DNA from: Mycobacterium sp. shizuoka-1
GTDB lineage: Bacteria; Actinomycetota; Actinomycetes; Mycobacteriales; Mycobacteriaceae
DNA length: 64,000 nt
Assembly: GCF_002723835.1 (NCBI RefSeq)
Contig: NZ_BEWG01000022.1
Coordinates: 172,741-236,740, forward strand
Reading direction: 5' to 3'
Below the pieces are notes generated by a model that was given only the letters and a program-made list of their open reading frames with translations, was not told the origin of the DNA and did no database searches. Each line of letters begins with the position of its first letter. The stretch's first letter is position 1. This document shows, in pieces, positions 7,153 to 16,655 of this stretch. The position numbers were made by a program, and so were the translations under genes.

Positions 7153-8354
7153 TGCGCACCGTCGCCGAACACCAGCGCGTCGTCGCCGAACTGATCGCTG
7201 CCCGCCCGGCGACGGCGGTAGGCCTGACCGAGGCCGAAGGGCTGGCGCTGGCCGCCGACGTGACCGCACCGCTGTCCCTGCCGGTGTTCGACAACTCCGC
7301 GATGGACGGTTACGCAGTCCGCGCCGACGACGTCGCCGGAGCTGACAGCGCACCGGTGAGACTTCCTGTCGCCGAAGACATTCCGGCGGGCCGAACCGAC
7401 CCGCTCACGCTGGCTCCGGGCACCGCGCACCGGATCATGACCGGGGCGCCGCTGCCGGCGGGTGCGACGGCGGTGGTGCCGGTCGAGGCCACCGACGCCG
7501 GTGTCGAAACCGTCGAGATCCGCGCGGCTGCCAAGGCCGGCCAGCACATCCGCCGCGCAGGCGAGGACGTGACCGCGGGGACGACGGTGCTGCAGACCGG
7601 TCACCTGGTCACCCCGGCCGCACTCGGCCTGGCCGCCGCACTCGGACTGGGGTCGCTGACGGTGCGGCCGCGCCAGCGGGTGCTGGTGATGTCGACGGGC
7701 ACCGAACTGGTCTCGGCCGGCACCGAACTCAAGCCCGGCCAGATCTACGAGTCCAACGCCATCATGGTGGCCGCCGCGGTCCGCGAGGCGGGCGGCGACG
7801 TGGTGGCCACCCCGACGTCCAGTGATGACGTCGCCCAGTTCAGCTCGGTGCTCGAAGGCTATGCCGGGCAGGCCGACCTGATCATCACCACCGGCGGCGT
7901 CAGCGCCGGTGCGTACGAGGTGGTCAAGGACGCCTTCGGCGCAGGCTCCGGTGGTGGCGTCGAGTTCGTCAAGGTCGCCATGCAGCCCGGGATGCCGCAG
8001 GGCGCGGGCCTCATCAATGGGTGCCCGATCGTCACGCTGCCCGGCAACCCGGTGAGCGCGCTGGTGTCCTTCGAGGTGTTCGTCCGGCCGGCCCTGCGGG
8101 CGGCGATGGGCCTGCCGCACCCGCACCGGCCGCGGCGCACCGCGGTGCTGGCCGACGGGCTCACCTCGCCGAAGGGCAAGCGTCAGTTCCGCCGCGGGGT
8201 CTACGACGCGGCGGCGGGCACGGTGACCACCTACGGGCCGCCGGCGTCGCATCATCTGCGCTGGCTGGCCTCGGCGAATTGCCTGCTGGAGATCGCCGAA
8301 GACGTCACCGAGATGGCCGCAGGCGAGCAGGTCCAACTGTGGGACCTGTCCTAG
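7152..8354 (+). CDS. moeA2: Molybdopterin molybdenumtransferase MoeA
   Basis: A 400-residue protein with the three MoeA parts: N-terminal MoeA domain with the [11 protein letters not shown] signature (about residues 47-57), the central molybdopterin-binding domain with TTGGVSAG (about 252-259) and PGNPVS, and the C-terminal barrel from about residue 325. It inserts molybdate into adenylylated molybdopterin to make molybdenum cofactor. The ATG at 7152 overlaps the SDR stop by one base; the in-frame upstream start at 7107 lies inside the SDR gene. Mycobacteria carry two MoeA copies; the location beside psd indicates moeA2. Confidence 0.93.
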   Translation: MRTVAEHQRVVAELIAARPATAVGLTEAEGLALAADVTAPLSLPVFDNSAMDGYAVRADDVAGADSAPVRLPVAEDIPAGRTDPLTLAPGTAHRIMTGAPLPAGATAVVPVEATDAGVETVEIRAAAKAGQHIRRAGEDVTAGTTVLQTGHLVTPAALGLAAALGLGSLTVRPRQRVLVMSTGTELVSAGTELKPGQIYESNAIMVAAAVREAGGDVVATPTSSDDVAQFSSVLEGYAGQADLIITTGGVSAGAYEVVKDAFGAGSGGGVEFVKVAMQPGMPQGAGLINGCPIVTLPGNPVSALVSFEVFVRPALRAAMGLPHPHRPRRTAVLADGLTSPKGKRQFRRGVYDAAAGTVTTYGPPASHHLRWLASANCLLEIAEDVTEMAAGEQVQLWDLS

Positions 8355-8377
8355 CGCGGCCGGACTGCGGGCGCACG

Positions 8378-8383
8378 TAGAAT
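8378..8383 (+). promoter_or_regulatory. Putative -10 box of psd-pssA operon
   Basis: TAGAAT in the moeA-psd gap, eight bases before the psd ATG at 8392. This would give a transcript with at most a one- or two-base leader. Confidence 0.5.
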
Positions 8384-8391
8384 CGTCGCCG

Positions 8392-9105
8392 ATGGCCAGA
8401 CGCCCCCGCACCGCGGAAGACACCATGAAGTCCGGCCCCCAGCGGCTGGTCGCGCTGGTGCGTTCCTCCGTTCCCCCTGTTCACCCCGCCGGGCTTCCGT
8501 TCATCTCGGCCGGTCTGGCCGTGGCGGCCGTCGGCCGTAGGAACCGCTGGATCCGCCGAGCGGGCCTGGTGGCTGCTGCGGCCAACGCCGGCTTCTTCCG
8601 CCACCCACCGCGGACGCCACCGACCCGCCCGGGCGTGGTGGTGGCCCCCGCCGACGGGCTGATCTGCCTGGTCGAAGAGGCCGAACCGCCCGCCGAACTG
8701 GGCCTGCCCGCGGGACCGCGGCCGCGGGTCAGCATCTTCTTGTCCCTGCTCGACGCCCACGTGCAGCGGCTCCCGGTCGGCGGCGAGGTGCTGGCTGTCC
8801 AGTACCGGCCCGGGAGCTTTCATTCCGCCGACCTGGCGGCGGCCAGCGAGGACAATGAGCGCAACAGCGTGCTGATCCGCACGCCGGAAGGACGGGAAGT
8901 GGTGGTCGTGCAGATCGCCGGCCTGGTCGCGCGTCGCATCATCTGCGATGTGCACGCCGGGGACAAGGTCGCCATCGGCGACACCTACGGGCTCATCCGG
9001 TTCGGCTCGCGGCTGGACACCTATCTGCCGGCCGGCTCGCAGCTGCTCGTCGAGCCCGGCCAGCGGGCGCTGGCCGGTGAGACGGTGTTGGCGCAGCTGC
9101 CGTGA
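8392..9105 (+). CDS. psd: Phosphatidylserine decarboxylase proenzyme
   Basis: A 237-residue protein that converts phosphatidylserine to phosphatidylethanolamine. Key residues are visible: PADG with D88, DAHVQR with H123, and the self-cleavage site FGS at 204-206, where Ser206 becomes the pyruvoyl group of the alpha chain. The N-terminal 40-65 segment is hydrophobic and membrane-associated. The stop overlaps the GTG start of pssA by four bases, so the decarboxylase and the synthase that makes its substrate are translationally coupled, as in other mycobacteria. Confidence 0.95.
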   Translation: MARRPRTAEDTMKSGPQRLVALVRSSVPPVHPAGLPFISAGLAVAAVGRRNRWIRRAGLVAAAANAGFFRHPPRTPPTRPGVVVAPADGLICLVEEAEPPAELGLPAGPRPRVSIFLSLLDAHVQRLPVGGEVLAVQYRPGSFHSADLAAASEDNERNSVLIRTPEGREVVVVQIAGLVARRIICDVHAGDKVAIGDTYGLIRFGSRLDTYLPAGSQLLVEPGQRALAGETVLAQLP

Positions 9106-9956
9106 TCAAACCCCGCCCCCGCCCGCTCATCAGCACCCGTCTGCTGCCCAGCGCGGTGACCGTGCTGGCCATCTGCCTGGGCTTGACGTCGGTGAAGTAC
9201 GCCCTGGACCACCGGCCCACCGAGTCGATGGCGTTCTTGGCGGCCGCGGCCATCCTGGATGCGCTCGACGGGCGGATCGCCCGGGTGCTCAAGGCCACCT
9301 CCCGGATGGGCGAGGAGATCGACTCGCTGGCCGACGCGGTGAACTTCGGGGTGGCCCCGGCCTTCATCGTCTACGCCCTGCTGCTGGCCGACACCCGCAT
9401 CGGCTGGGTCGTGGTGCTGCTCTATGCGGTGTGCATCGTGCTGCGGCTCGCGCGCTACAACGCATTGCTCGACGCGGATCTGCCTGCCTACACCAAGGAG
9501 TACTTCGTCGGGATGCCCGCGCCGGCCGGCGCGATCGGCGCGATCGGCCCGCTGGCCGCCAAGATGCAGTGGGGCGACGGCTGGTGGACGTCGTACTGGG
9601 CGGTGTCGATCTGGATGGTGGGTGTCTCGCTGCTGGTGGTCAGCCGCCTTCCAATGCGCAAGGTGCACACCTTCACCGTGCGGCCCAACATGGTGGCCCC
9701 GATGCTGGCCCTGCTGGCGATCGCGGTTGCCGCGGCCTTCGTCTTCCCGTATCTGGTGATCCTGGTGATCATCGCCGCCTACGTCGTGCACATCCCATTC
9801 GCCTTCCGAAGCCAGCGGTGGGTCGCCGCGCATCCCGAGGCGTGGAACGACCAGCCGCGCCAGCAGCGCGCCGCGCGCCGGGCGATCCGCCGGGCCAAAC
9901 AACCGACGCGGCGCCGGTCGGTGGCCCGGTTGGGCCTGCGCAGGCCGGGCGGGTAG
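9102..9956 (+). CDS. pssA: CDP-diacylglycerol--serine O-phosphatidyltransferase
   Basis: A 284-residue integral membrane enzyme that makes phosphatidylserine from CDP-diacylglycerol and serine. The CDP-alcohol phosphotransferase signature D-x2-DG-x2-AR-x8-G-x3-D-x3-D is complete in [17 protein letters not shown] and the residues that follow (about 52-80). About seven hydrophobic segments precede a strongly basic C-terminal tail of 40 residues that is probably cytosolic. The GTG start at 9102 overlaps the psd stop (GTGA). Its product feeds the adjacent decarboxylase. Confidence 0.95.
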   Translation: MIKPRPRPLISTRLLPSAVTVLAICLGLTSVKYALDHRPTESMAFLAAAAILDALDGRIARVLKATSRMGEEIDSLADAVNFGVAPAFIVYALLLADTRIGWVVVLLYAVCIVLRLARYNALLDADLPAYTKEYFVGMPAPAGAIGAIGPLAAKMQWGDGWWTSYWAVSIWMVGVSLLVVSRLPMRKVHTFTVRPNMVAPMLALLAIAVAAAFVFPYLVILVIIAAYVVHIPFAFRSQRWVAAHPEAWNDQPRQQRAARRAIRRAKQPTRRRSVARLGLRRPGG

Positions 9957-9959
9957 GGC

Positions 9960-12134
9960 ATGCCCGCGAATCTGGCGCTGACGGCACGGTTGAACACCTC
10001 GGCGCTGGACTCCCGCCGGGGCGTGGTTCGGTTGCACCCGGAGGCCATCGCCGCCCTGGGCATCCGGGAGTGGGATGCGGTGTCGCTGACCGGTTCGCGC
10101 ACCACCGCGGCGGTCACCGCGATCGCCTCGCCGGACACCCCGGCCGGCACCGCACTGCTCGACGACGTGACCCTGTCCAACGCCGGTCTGCGGGAGGACA
10201 CCACCGTGCTGGTGGCGCCGGTCACCGTCTTCGGCGCCCGCTCGGTGACCCTGCGCGGCTCGAACCTGGCCACCCAGTCGGTGTCGTCGGCGACCCTGCG
10301 CCAGGCGTTGCTGGGCAAGGTGATGACGGTCGGGGACACGGTGTCGCTGCTGCCGCGCGATCTCGGTCCCGGCACGTCGACGACGCAGGCGAGTTCGGCG
10401 CTGGCGTCCTCGGTGGGCATCACGTGGACCTCGGAGCTGCTCACCGTCACCGGCACGGACCCGGCGGGACCGGTGAGCGTGCAACCGAATTCGTCGGTCA
10501 CCTGGGGTGACGGCGTGCCCGGGTCCGCCGCGCCCGGCCCGACCGCGGCGGTCAGCCCGCCGATGGTGTGGCCGGCCTCGCCGGCGGTGTCCGTCGACGA
10601 CCTCAAGGGTCAGCACGTGCAGGCCGGCCGGCTGGCCGAATGGCTCAAGCTCGCCCTCGACGAGCCCCAGCTGCTGGAAAAGCTTGGCGCCACACCGAAT
10701 CTGGGAGTCCTGGTCACCGGCCCTGCCGGGGTCGGCAAGGCCACGCTGGTCCGCGCGGTGTGCGCCGGGCGGCGCCTGGTCGAACTCGACGGGCCCGACA
10801 CCGGCGCGCTGGCCGCCGCGGATCGCCACCGCGCCGTGGTCGACGCCGTCGCCACCGTCACCGCGGGTGGTGGTGTCCTGCTGATCACCGACATCGACGC
10901 ACTCTTGCCCACGCCTGCCGAGCCGGTGGCGGCCAAGATCCTGACCGAATTACGCAAGGCCGTCGCCGCGCCCGGGGTCGTGCTGGTGGCCACCTCCCAG
11001 CAGCCCGACGCGGTCGATCCGCGGCTGCGCGCGCCCGACCTGTGTGACCGCGAGCTGGGCTTGAGCCTGCCCGACGGCACCACCCGCAAGGCACTGCTGG
11101 AGGTGCTGCTGCGTGATGTCCCCGCCGAGGATCTGGCATTGGACCAGATCGCCGAGCGCACACCGGGATTCGTGCGGGCCGATTTGGCGGCCCTGGTGCG
11201 GGAGGCGGCGCTGCGGGCGGCCGCCAGAGCCAGCGAGGATGGTAAGCCGCCGGCCCTGACCCAGGCCGACTTCGCCGGGGCGCTGACCGTCATCCGGCCG
11301 CTGTCGCGCTCGGCGACCGAGGAGGTCTCGGTCGGATCGGTGACCCTCGACGACGTCGGCGACATGGTCGAGGTCAAAGCGGCCCTCACCGAGGCGGTGC
11401 TGTGGCCGCTGCAGCACCCGGACACCTTCGCCCGCCTGGGCGTCGAGCCACCACGGGGGGTGCTGCTCTACGGGCCCCCGGGCTGCGGCAAGACGTTCGT
11501 GGTGCGCGCGCTGGCCAGTTCCGGGCGGTTGAGTGTGCATGCCGTCAAGGGCGCCGAACTGATGGACAAGTGGGTCGGCTCCTCAGAGAAGGCCGTCCGC
11601 GAATTGTTCCGGCGGGCAAGGGATTCCGCGCCGTCACTGGTATTCCTCGACGAGATCGACGCGCTCGCACCCCGGCGTGGGCAAAGCTTCGACTCGGGAG
11701 TCACCGACCGGGTGGTGGCGGCGCTGTTGACCGAACTCGACGGCATCGAGCCGCTGCGCGACGTGGTGGTGCTCGGCGCCACCAACCGCCCCGACCTGAT
11801 CGATCCGGCCCTGCTGCGACCAGGCCGCCTGGAGAAGCTGGTGTTCGTCGAGCCGCCCGACGCCGACGCTCGCCGCGACATCCTGCGCACCGCAGGCAAA
11901 TCCGTGCCGTTGTCGCCGGAGGTGGACCTCGACGCGCTGGCCGGCGAGCTGGACGGGTACAGCGCCGCCGACTGTGTCGCACTGCTGCGCGAGGCCGCGC
12001 TGACCGCGATGCGCCGTTCCATCGACGCCGCGGATGTCACCGCCGACGACGTGGCCAAGGCCCGCGAGACGGTGCGCCCGTCGCTGGATCCGGCTCAGGT
12101 GGAATCGCTGCGGGCGTTCGCCGCGGGCCGTTGA
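9960..12134 (+). CDS. Cdc48/p97-like AAA+ ATPase, Rv0435c type
   Basis: A 724-residue protein with a Cdc48-like N-terminal double-psi barrel (about 1-115), a linker, and two AAA modules. The first (about 235-430) has an altered Walker A, GPAGVGKA with Ala in place of Thr/Ser, and a Walker B ITDID lacking the catalytic Glu. The second (about 470-690) is intact, with GPPGCGKT, FLDEIDAL, and arginine-bearing ATNRPDLIDPALLRPGR. Thus only the second ring is likely to hydrolyse ATP. Cdc48 relatives unfold or extract proteins. It begins three bases after pssA and follows the M. tuberculosis gene order. Confidence 0.92.
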   Translation: MPANLALTARLNTSALDSRRGVVRLHPEAIAALGIREWDAVSLTGSRTTAAVTAIASPDTPAGTALLDDVTLSNAGLREDTTVLVAPVTVFGARSVTLRGSNLATQSVSSATLRQALLGKVMTVGDTVSLLPRDLGPGTSTTQASSALASSVGITWTSELLTVTGTDPAGPVSVQPNSSVTWGDGVPGSAAPGPTAAVSPPMVWPASPAVSVDDLKGQHVQAGRLAEWLKLALDEPQLLEKLGATPNLGVLVTGPAGVGKATLVRAVCAGRRLVELDGPDTGALAAADRHRAVVDAVATVTAGGGVLLITDIDALLPTPAEPVAAKILTELRKAVAAPGVVLVATSQQPDAVDPRLRAPDLCDRELGLSLPDGTTRKALLEVLLRDVPAEDLALDQIAERTPGFVRADLAALVREAALRAAARASEDGKPPALTQADFAGALTVIRPLSRSATEEVSVGSVTLDDVGDMVEVKAALTEAVLWPLQHPDTFARLGVEPPRGVLLYGPPGCGKTFVVRALASSGRLSVHAVKGAELMDKWVGSSEKAVRELFRRARDSAPSLVFLDEIDALAPRRGQSFDSGVTDRVVAALLTELDGIEPLRDVVVLGATNRPDLIDPALLRPGRLEKLVFVEPPDADARRDILRTAGKSVPLSPEVDLDALAGELDGYSAADCVALLREAALTAMRRSIDAADVTADDVAKARETVRPSLDPAQVESLRAFAAGR

Positions 12135-12138
12135 TCAG

Positions 12139-12582
12139 CTAGCCGGCCTCGGCCAGCGCGGCGAGCCGGTCGATCGAGGCCAGCAGCTTGTCCGCCGTGG
12201 TGGCCGCAGCGCGCGCCAGCCGGTTCGGATCGCTCAGATCGGTCCAGTCATAGGTGTGGGTGACCACGGTGGTGGTGTCGTCGACGGGCTCGAGCTGCCA
12301 GCGCCACAGATGCCCCGGCGGGGCGGTGCCCGGCTCGGCCGGACGCCAGGCGATCAGCCTGCCCTCGTCGAACTCGACGATGTGGTTCTCCCGCACGGGC
12401 CCTTGGGTGAGCGTCATGGTGAACACGTCGCCCACACCTCGGATGCGCTGGCCCGCGGCGGCCTGCGCGAGGTTCTCGTTGCCGTCCCATTCGGGCTGCC
12501 GAGCCGGGTCGGCGATCAGCTCGAAGAGGGCGGCGGCGGGTGCGGCGATCCGGCGGCTGGCACTGACGATGCGATCGGCCAT
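12139..12582 (-). CDS. SRPBCC (START-like) superfamily protein
   Basis: A 147-residue polyketide-cyclase-type domain protein: N-terminal strand RIVSASRRIAAPAAALFELIADPARQPEWDGN, central WRWQLEP and THTYDW strands, and a C-terminal helix from about residue 118. I chose the ATG at 12582; an in-frame start at 12624 would overlap the divergent DUF1707 gene and adds a stretch unlike the family. It is convergent with the ATPase gene, four bases apart. Ligand unknown. It is related in fold, and in the THTYDW segment also in sequence, to the protein at 4071-4553. Confidence 0.85.
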   Translation of the reverse strand: MADRIVSASRRIAAPAAALFELIADPARQPEWDGNENLAQAAAGQRIRGVGDVFTMTLTQGPVRENHIVEFDEGRLIAWRPAEPGTAPPGHLWRWQLEPVDDTTTVVTHTYDWTDLSDPNRLARAAATTADKLLASIDRLAALAEAG

Positions 12583-12622
12583 GCGGCCATTCAACCGCAT
12601 CCGTTGACAGTCCATTAGTGAC

Positions 12623-13108
12623 ATGTCAGAGTTGGACGGTATGACCGCTACCGTGCTCCGGATCGGCGACCACGACCGGACAGCTGCCGCCGACCTGCTC
12701 TCCCAAGCCCTCGCCCAGGGCTATCTCGACCTCGACGAGTACGAGGCCCGCGTCCAGGCCGTGTTCGGCGCACGCAGCGCGGAGCATCTGAACCTCGCGC
12801 TCGCCGACCTCCCCCATGACCGGATCCAGCGCGCCGACCCCCGCCGACTGGCCGCCCGCCGGCGAGCGGCCCGCGCCTCGGTCCGATTCCACCTGGCCGG
12901 CTACCTGGCGATGGTCACGATCGTCGTGACGGTGTGGCTGGCCGTCGCGCTCACCACCGGGCAGACCGCGTACTTCTGGCCGGTCTGGCCGATTCTCGGC
13001 GGGGCCGTCGGATTGCTGGGTCACGCCCTTCCGGTGCGCTTCGGAGCCCTGCCCCCTACCGGGTTCGGATGCCGAAATATGCTGTTGCCCAGCCATATTC
13101 GCAGGTAA
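12623..13108 (+). CDS. DUF1707 / 2TM-domain membrane protein
   Basis: A 161-residue protein with an N-terminal DUF1707 (SHOCT-like) region at about residues 8-62, marked by RIGDHDRTAAADLLSQALAQG and LDEYEARV, a basic linker, and two hydrophobic segments at about 92-112 and 118-138 forming a 2TM module. DUF1707 proteins are common in actinobacteria, and their role is not established. The final 20 residues have no recognisable pattern. It is divergent from the SRPBCC gene, with 40 bases between them. Confidence 0.8.
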   Translation: MSELDGMTATVLRIGDHDRTAAADLLSQALAQGYLDLDEYEARVQAVFGARSAEHLNLALADLPHDRIQRADPRRLAARRRAARASVRFHLAGYLAMVTIVVTVWLAVALTTGQTAYFWPVWPILGGAVGLLGHALPVRFGALPPTGFGCRNMLLPSHIRR

Positions 13109-13158
13109 AGCGGGAGCACACGCCGGCACGTCCGGGTCACCGGGAAATCTGCCCCAGT

Positions 13159-13180
13159 GTCAACACCGTAGACTGTTGAC
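13159..13180. promoter_or_regulatory. Inverted repeat upstream of Mrp operon
   Basis: GTCAACA and TGTTGAC are perfect 7-bp arms with an 8-base spacer, in the 179-base gap before mrpA. This may be an operator for the antiporter operon. A TATAGA box at 13272-13277 lies closer to the mrpA ATG and is a better -10 candidate. No repressor gene is adjacent, so the regulator is unknown. Confidence 0.4.
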
Positions 13181-13287
13181 AGGACATAGCCGAAAAACTT
13201 TGGCTGACACCCCGACCGACCGGTAGATCACCGACGCGCTGGCGCGCCCAGATTGCAGCGCCGGCACGTCCTATAGATCGGAGTGCC

Positions 13288-16188
13288 ATGCTCGTCATCC
13301 TGATCGCGCATGCGATCGCCGCCGCCGTGGCGCCGGCGCTCGTGTACCGATGGGGACGGCTGGCCTTCTACCCACTCGCACTCGTACCCGCCGGATCGCT
13401 GATCTGGGTGGCGCTCAACTGGCCGCATGGCGGGCGGGTGGCGGCGGTGGACATCCCGTGGGTGCCCGAGCTGTCGATGAACATCACCCTGCGCTTCGAC
13501 ACCCTGACCGCGATCATGAGCGTGCTCGTGCTGGGGATCGGCGCGCTGGTGCTGTTCTACTGCGCCGAGTACTTCCACCACCGCGACGGCCACACCGAGA
13601 ACCGGCTGCCCAGTTTCGCCGCGGAGCTCGTCGCCTTCTCCGGCGCCATGTTCGGCCTGATCGTCAGCGACAACATGCTGCTGCTCTACACGTTCTGGGA
13701 ACTGACCACGGTGTTGTCGTTCCTGCTCGTCGGACACTATGCCGAGCGTGCCACCAGCCGCCGGGCCGCGATGCAGGCGTTGCTGGTCACCACCGCGGGC
13801 GGGCTGGCGATGCTGGCCGGCGTCGTCGTCCTCGGCCACGCCGCAGGCACCTACCTGCTGTCCGAGCTGGTGGCCGACCCGCCGCAGGGCACCGCCGTCT
13901 CCGTCGCGATCGTCCTGGTGCTCGTGGGCGCGCTCTCGAAATCGGCCATCGTGCCGTTCCACTTCTGGCTGCCCGGTGCCATGGCCGCGCCGACCCCGGT
14001 CAGCGCCTATCTGCATGCCGCCGCGATGGTGAAGGCCGGCGTCTACCTGATCGCCCGGCTGGTCCCCGGCTTCGCCGACTCGCCCGGCTGGCGGCCCACC
14101 GTGATCACCCTCGGGGTGCTGACCATGCTGCTGGCCGGCTGGCGCGCGGTCCGCGAATACGACCTGAAGCTGATCCTCGCGTTCGGCACGGTCAGCCAGC
14201 TGGGGTTCATCACCGTCATGGTCGGCGCCGGCGGCCGGGACCTGATGCTGGCCGGGCTGGCCATGCTGTGCGCGCATGCGCTGTTCAAGGCGACCCTGTT
14301 CATGGTCGTCGGCGTCATCGACCACTCGACCGGCACCCGCGACATCCGCAGGCTGGCCTGGCTGGGCCGCCGGATGCCGGCGTTGTTCGTCATCGCCGCC
14401 GCGGCGACGGCGAGCATGGCCGCGCTGCCCCCGTTCCTGGGCTTCGTGGCCAAAGAAGCCGACTTCGAGACCATCGCGCACAGCGAATCGCTGGGACCGT
14501 GGGCACCGGTGGTGCTCGCCGGGGTGGTGACCGGGTCGGTCTTCACCACCATCTACAGCCTCCGGTTCCTGTGGGGTGCGTTCGCGCGCAAGGGATCTGC
14601 CGGCCCGACGACGTTGGTGGCCAACCTGCACCGCCCGGCCGCGGTGTTCCTGGTGGCTCCGGCGATCCTGGCGGCGGCCGGGTTGTTCTTCGGCTTGGTG
14701 CCGCACCGCCTGGACGCCACCCTCGACGGTTACGCCGAGACGATGCCGGCCGCCGGCGCCGACGACGGGCAGTACACGCTGGAACTCTGGCACGGCTTCG
14801 GTCTGCCGCTGCTGCTGTCGGTGGTGGTGCTCGCGGTGGGCACCGCGGCGTTCTTCAGCCGCGAGCGCCTGCGCCGTGCCCGGCTGGGAGCCTGGCAACC
14901 GCTGGGCAACGCCGACCGGATCTACGACGCCGTCATCCGCGGCGCCGACGTCGCCTCGGTCCGGCTGACCGCGATCACCCAGCGCGGGTCGATTCCGGTC
15001 ACGCAGTCGGTCATCCTGACCACCCTGGTGCTGTTCCCGGTCGCGGTGCTGGCCTTCGGCGCCACCAACCATCCGCAGTTCCGGCTGTGGGATTCCCTGG
15101 TCCAGCCGGTGGTGGGCCTGCTCATCCTGGCCGCCGCGGTGGCCGCGACCGTGATGCGCAACCGGCTGGCCGCCGTGCTGCTGGTCGGCATCACCGGCTA
15201 TGGCTGCGGCGCCATCTTCGCCTTCCACGGCGCCCCCGACCTGGCCCTGACGCAGTTCCTGGTGGAGACCCTGACGCTGGTGATCTTCGTGCTCGTGCTG
15301 CGCACGCTGCCCGCCGAGGCCGACGAGGCCAACATCCGCCGCTACCGGCTGCCCCGGGTGGCGCTGTCGGTCGCGGTCGGGGCCACCGTCACCACGCTGG
15401 CGGTGTTCGCGATGGCCGCCCGCACCGGGACGCCGATCGCCGACCTGCTGCCCGACGCCGCCTACTACCGCGGCCACGGCGCGAACACGGTGAACGTGCT
15501 GCTGGTCGACATCCGCGCCTGGGACACCCTCGGGGAGATCTCGGTGCTGGTGGTGGCCGCCACCGGCGTCGCGTCCCTGGTGTTCCGCAACCGCAGGTTC
15601 GGCTCGGCGCCGCGGGTGTCCGACGTCGGCCAGCCCGACATCGGGGCGCTACCCACGACCGCCTACAGCCCCGCCGCCGGCGACACCACCTGGTTGCGCG
15701 GCAGCGAGCTGCGCGACCCGCGCAACCGCTCGCTGGTGCTCGAGGTCGCCACCCGGATGATCTTCCCGCTGATCATGGTGCTGTCGGTGTACTTCTTCTT
15801 CACCGGGCACAACACCCCCGGCGGCGGGTTCGCCGGCGGGCTGACCGCCGGCCTCGCGCTGGTGTTGCGCTACCTGGCCGGCGGGCGCTATGAGCTCGGC
15901 GAGACGCTGCCGCTGGACGCCGGCAAGATCCTCGGCGCCGGGCTGGCCCTGTCCGGCGGCACCGCGGTGGGCTCGATGCTGCTGGGCGCGCCCGCCCTGT
16001 CGTCGGCGGTGATCACCCTGCACCTGCCGCTGCTGGGCACGGTGAAGTTCGTGACCGCGCTGTTCTTCGACCTGGGGGTCTACCTGATCGTGCTCGGGCT
16101 GGTGCTCGACGTGTTGCGCAGCCTCGGCGCGCGGATCGACGAGGAGCTGGCCACCACCCGCCCCGCGCTGAAGGTGAGGGCATCGTGA
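13288..16188 (+). CDS. mrpA: Na+/H+ antiporter subunit A fused to subunit B (MrpAB)
   Basis: A 966-residue polytopic protein. Residues about 1-500 form the complex-I NuoL-like proton-translocating core, with the conserved ELTTVLSFLLVGHY and KSAIVPFHFWLPGAMAAPTPVSAYLHAA segments. About 500-770 is the MrpA C-terminal extension. About 825-960 is an MrpB domain, recognised by FFFTGHNTPGGGFAGGLTAG. The A-B fusion explains why no separate mrpB follows. The multisubunit complex exchanges Na+ for H+ and supports pH and salt homeostasis. Its stop overlaps the mrpC start by four bases. Confidence 0.93.
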   Translation: MLVILIAHAIAAAVAPALVYRWGRLAFYPLALVPAGSLIWVALNWPHGGRVAAVDIPWVPELSMNITLRFDTLTAIMSVLVLGIGALVLFYCAEYFHHRDGHTENRLPSFAAELVAFSGAMFGLIVSDNMLLLYTFWELTTVLSFLLVGHYAERATSRRAAMQALLVTTAGGLAMLAGVVVLGHAAGTYLLSELVADPPQGTAVSVAIVLVLVGALSKSAIVPFHFWLPGAMAAPTPVSAYLHAAAMVKAGVYLIARLVPGFADSPGWRPTVITLGVLTMLLAGWRAVREYDLKLILAFGTVSQLGFITVMVGAGGRDLMLAGLAMLCAHALFKATLFMVVGVIDHSTGTRDIRRLAWLGRRMPALFVIAAAATASMAALPPFLGFVAKEADFETIAHSESLGPWAPVVLAGVVTGSVFTTIYSLRFLWGAFARKGSAGPTTLVANLHRPAAVFLVAPAILAAAGLFFGLVPHRLDATLDGYAETMPAAGADDGQYTLELWHGFGLPLLLSVVVLAVGTAAFFSRERLRRARLGAWQPLGNADRIYDAVIRGADVASVRLTAITQRGSIPVTQSVILTTLVLFPVAVLAFGATNHPQFRLWDSLVQPVVGLLILAAAVAATVMRNRLAAVLLVGITGYGCGAIFAFHGAPDLALTQFLVETLTLVIFVLVLRTLPAEADEANIRRYRLPRVALSVAVGATVTTLAVFAMAARTGTPIADLLPDAAYYRGHGANTVNVLLVDIRAWDTLGEISVLVVAATGVASLVFRNRRFGSAPRVSDVGQPDIGALPTTAYSPAAGDTTWLRGSELRDPRNRSLVLEVATRMIFPLIMVLSVYFFFTGHNTPGGGFAGGLTAGLALVLRYLAGGRYELGETLPLDAGKILGAGLALSGGTAVGSMLLGAPALSSAVITLHLPLLGTVKFVTALFFDLGVYLIVLGLVLDVLRSLGARIDEELATTRPALKVRAS

Positions 16189-16655
16189 CCGTCTACCTGG
16201 TTCCTCTGATCATCATCGGCGGCCTCACCAGTTGCGGGGTCTACCTGCTGCTGTCGCGCAACCTGACCCGGATGCTGCTGGGCCTGCTGCTGGTCGGCAA
16301 CGCCGTCAACCTACTGATCCTGACCGTGGGCGGGGAATCGGGTAACCCGCCCATCCGCGGGCGCACCAGCGGCGCGGAGACCACGACGGCCGACCCGCTG
16401 GCCCAGGGCATGATCCTGACCGCGATCGTGATCGCGATGGGGATCGCCGCGTTCGTGCTGGCGCTGACCTACCGGTCATTCCGGTTGACCACCGAGGAGG
16501 AAGTGGGCAACGACCCGGAGGACACCCGGGTGTCGAAGCTGTCCGGCGAGGAGGCTTCCTCGATCGACGAGGACGCCCCGCAGCATGTCGCCGCGCGGGA
16601 TACCGACGAGCCCGACGAACTCGACGCGCTGCCCGGACACGAGGGGTCGCGATGA
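16185..16655 (+). CDS. mrpC: Na+/H+ antiporter subunit C (MrpC)
   Basis: A 156-residue NuoK-like membrane subunit with three hydrophobic segments at about 4-22, 26-46 and 72-96, and the family signature LTRMLLGLLLVGNAVNLLIL. The C-terminal about 50 residues are an acidic, probably cytosolic tail that is longer than in typical MrpC (about 110-120 residues). GTG start at 16185 overlapping the mrpA stop; the stop overlaps mrpD. Confidence 0.93.
   Translation: MTVYLVPLIIIGGLTSCGVYLLLSRNLTRMLLGLLLVGNAVNLLILTVGGESGNPPIRGRTSGAETTTADPLAQGMILTAIVIAMGIAAFVLALTYRSFRLTTEEEVGNDPEDTRVSKLSGEEASSIDEDAPQHVAARDTDEPDELDALPGHEGSR

Noticed and set aside
9779..10606. Minus-strand frame opposite the N-domain of the Cdc48-like ATPase
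   Set aside because: No motif and no ribosome site. The plus-strand frame continues into two AAA modules and matches Rv0435c in layout.
13288..15893. Very long alternative reading frames on both strands across the Mrp operon (and likewise across thiC, pta and the SulP gene)
   Set aside because: These are shadows caused by high GC content. They lack ribosome sites and family motifs, while the chosen frames have clear domains and four-base overlaps.
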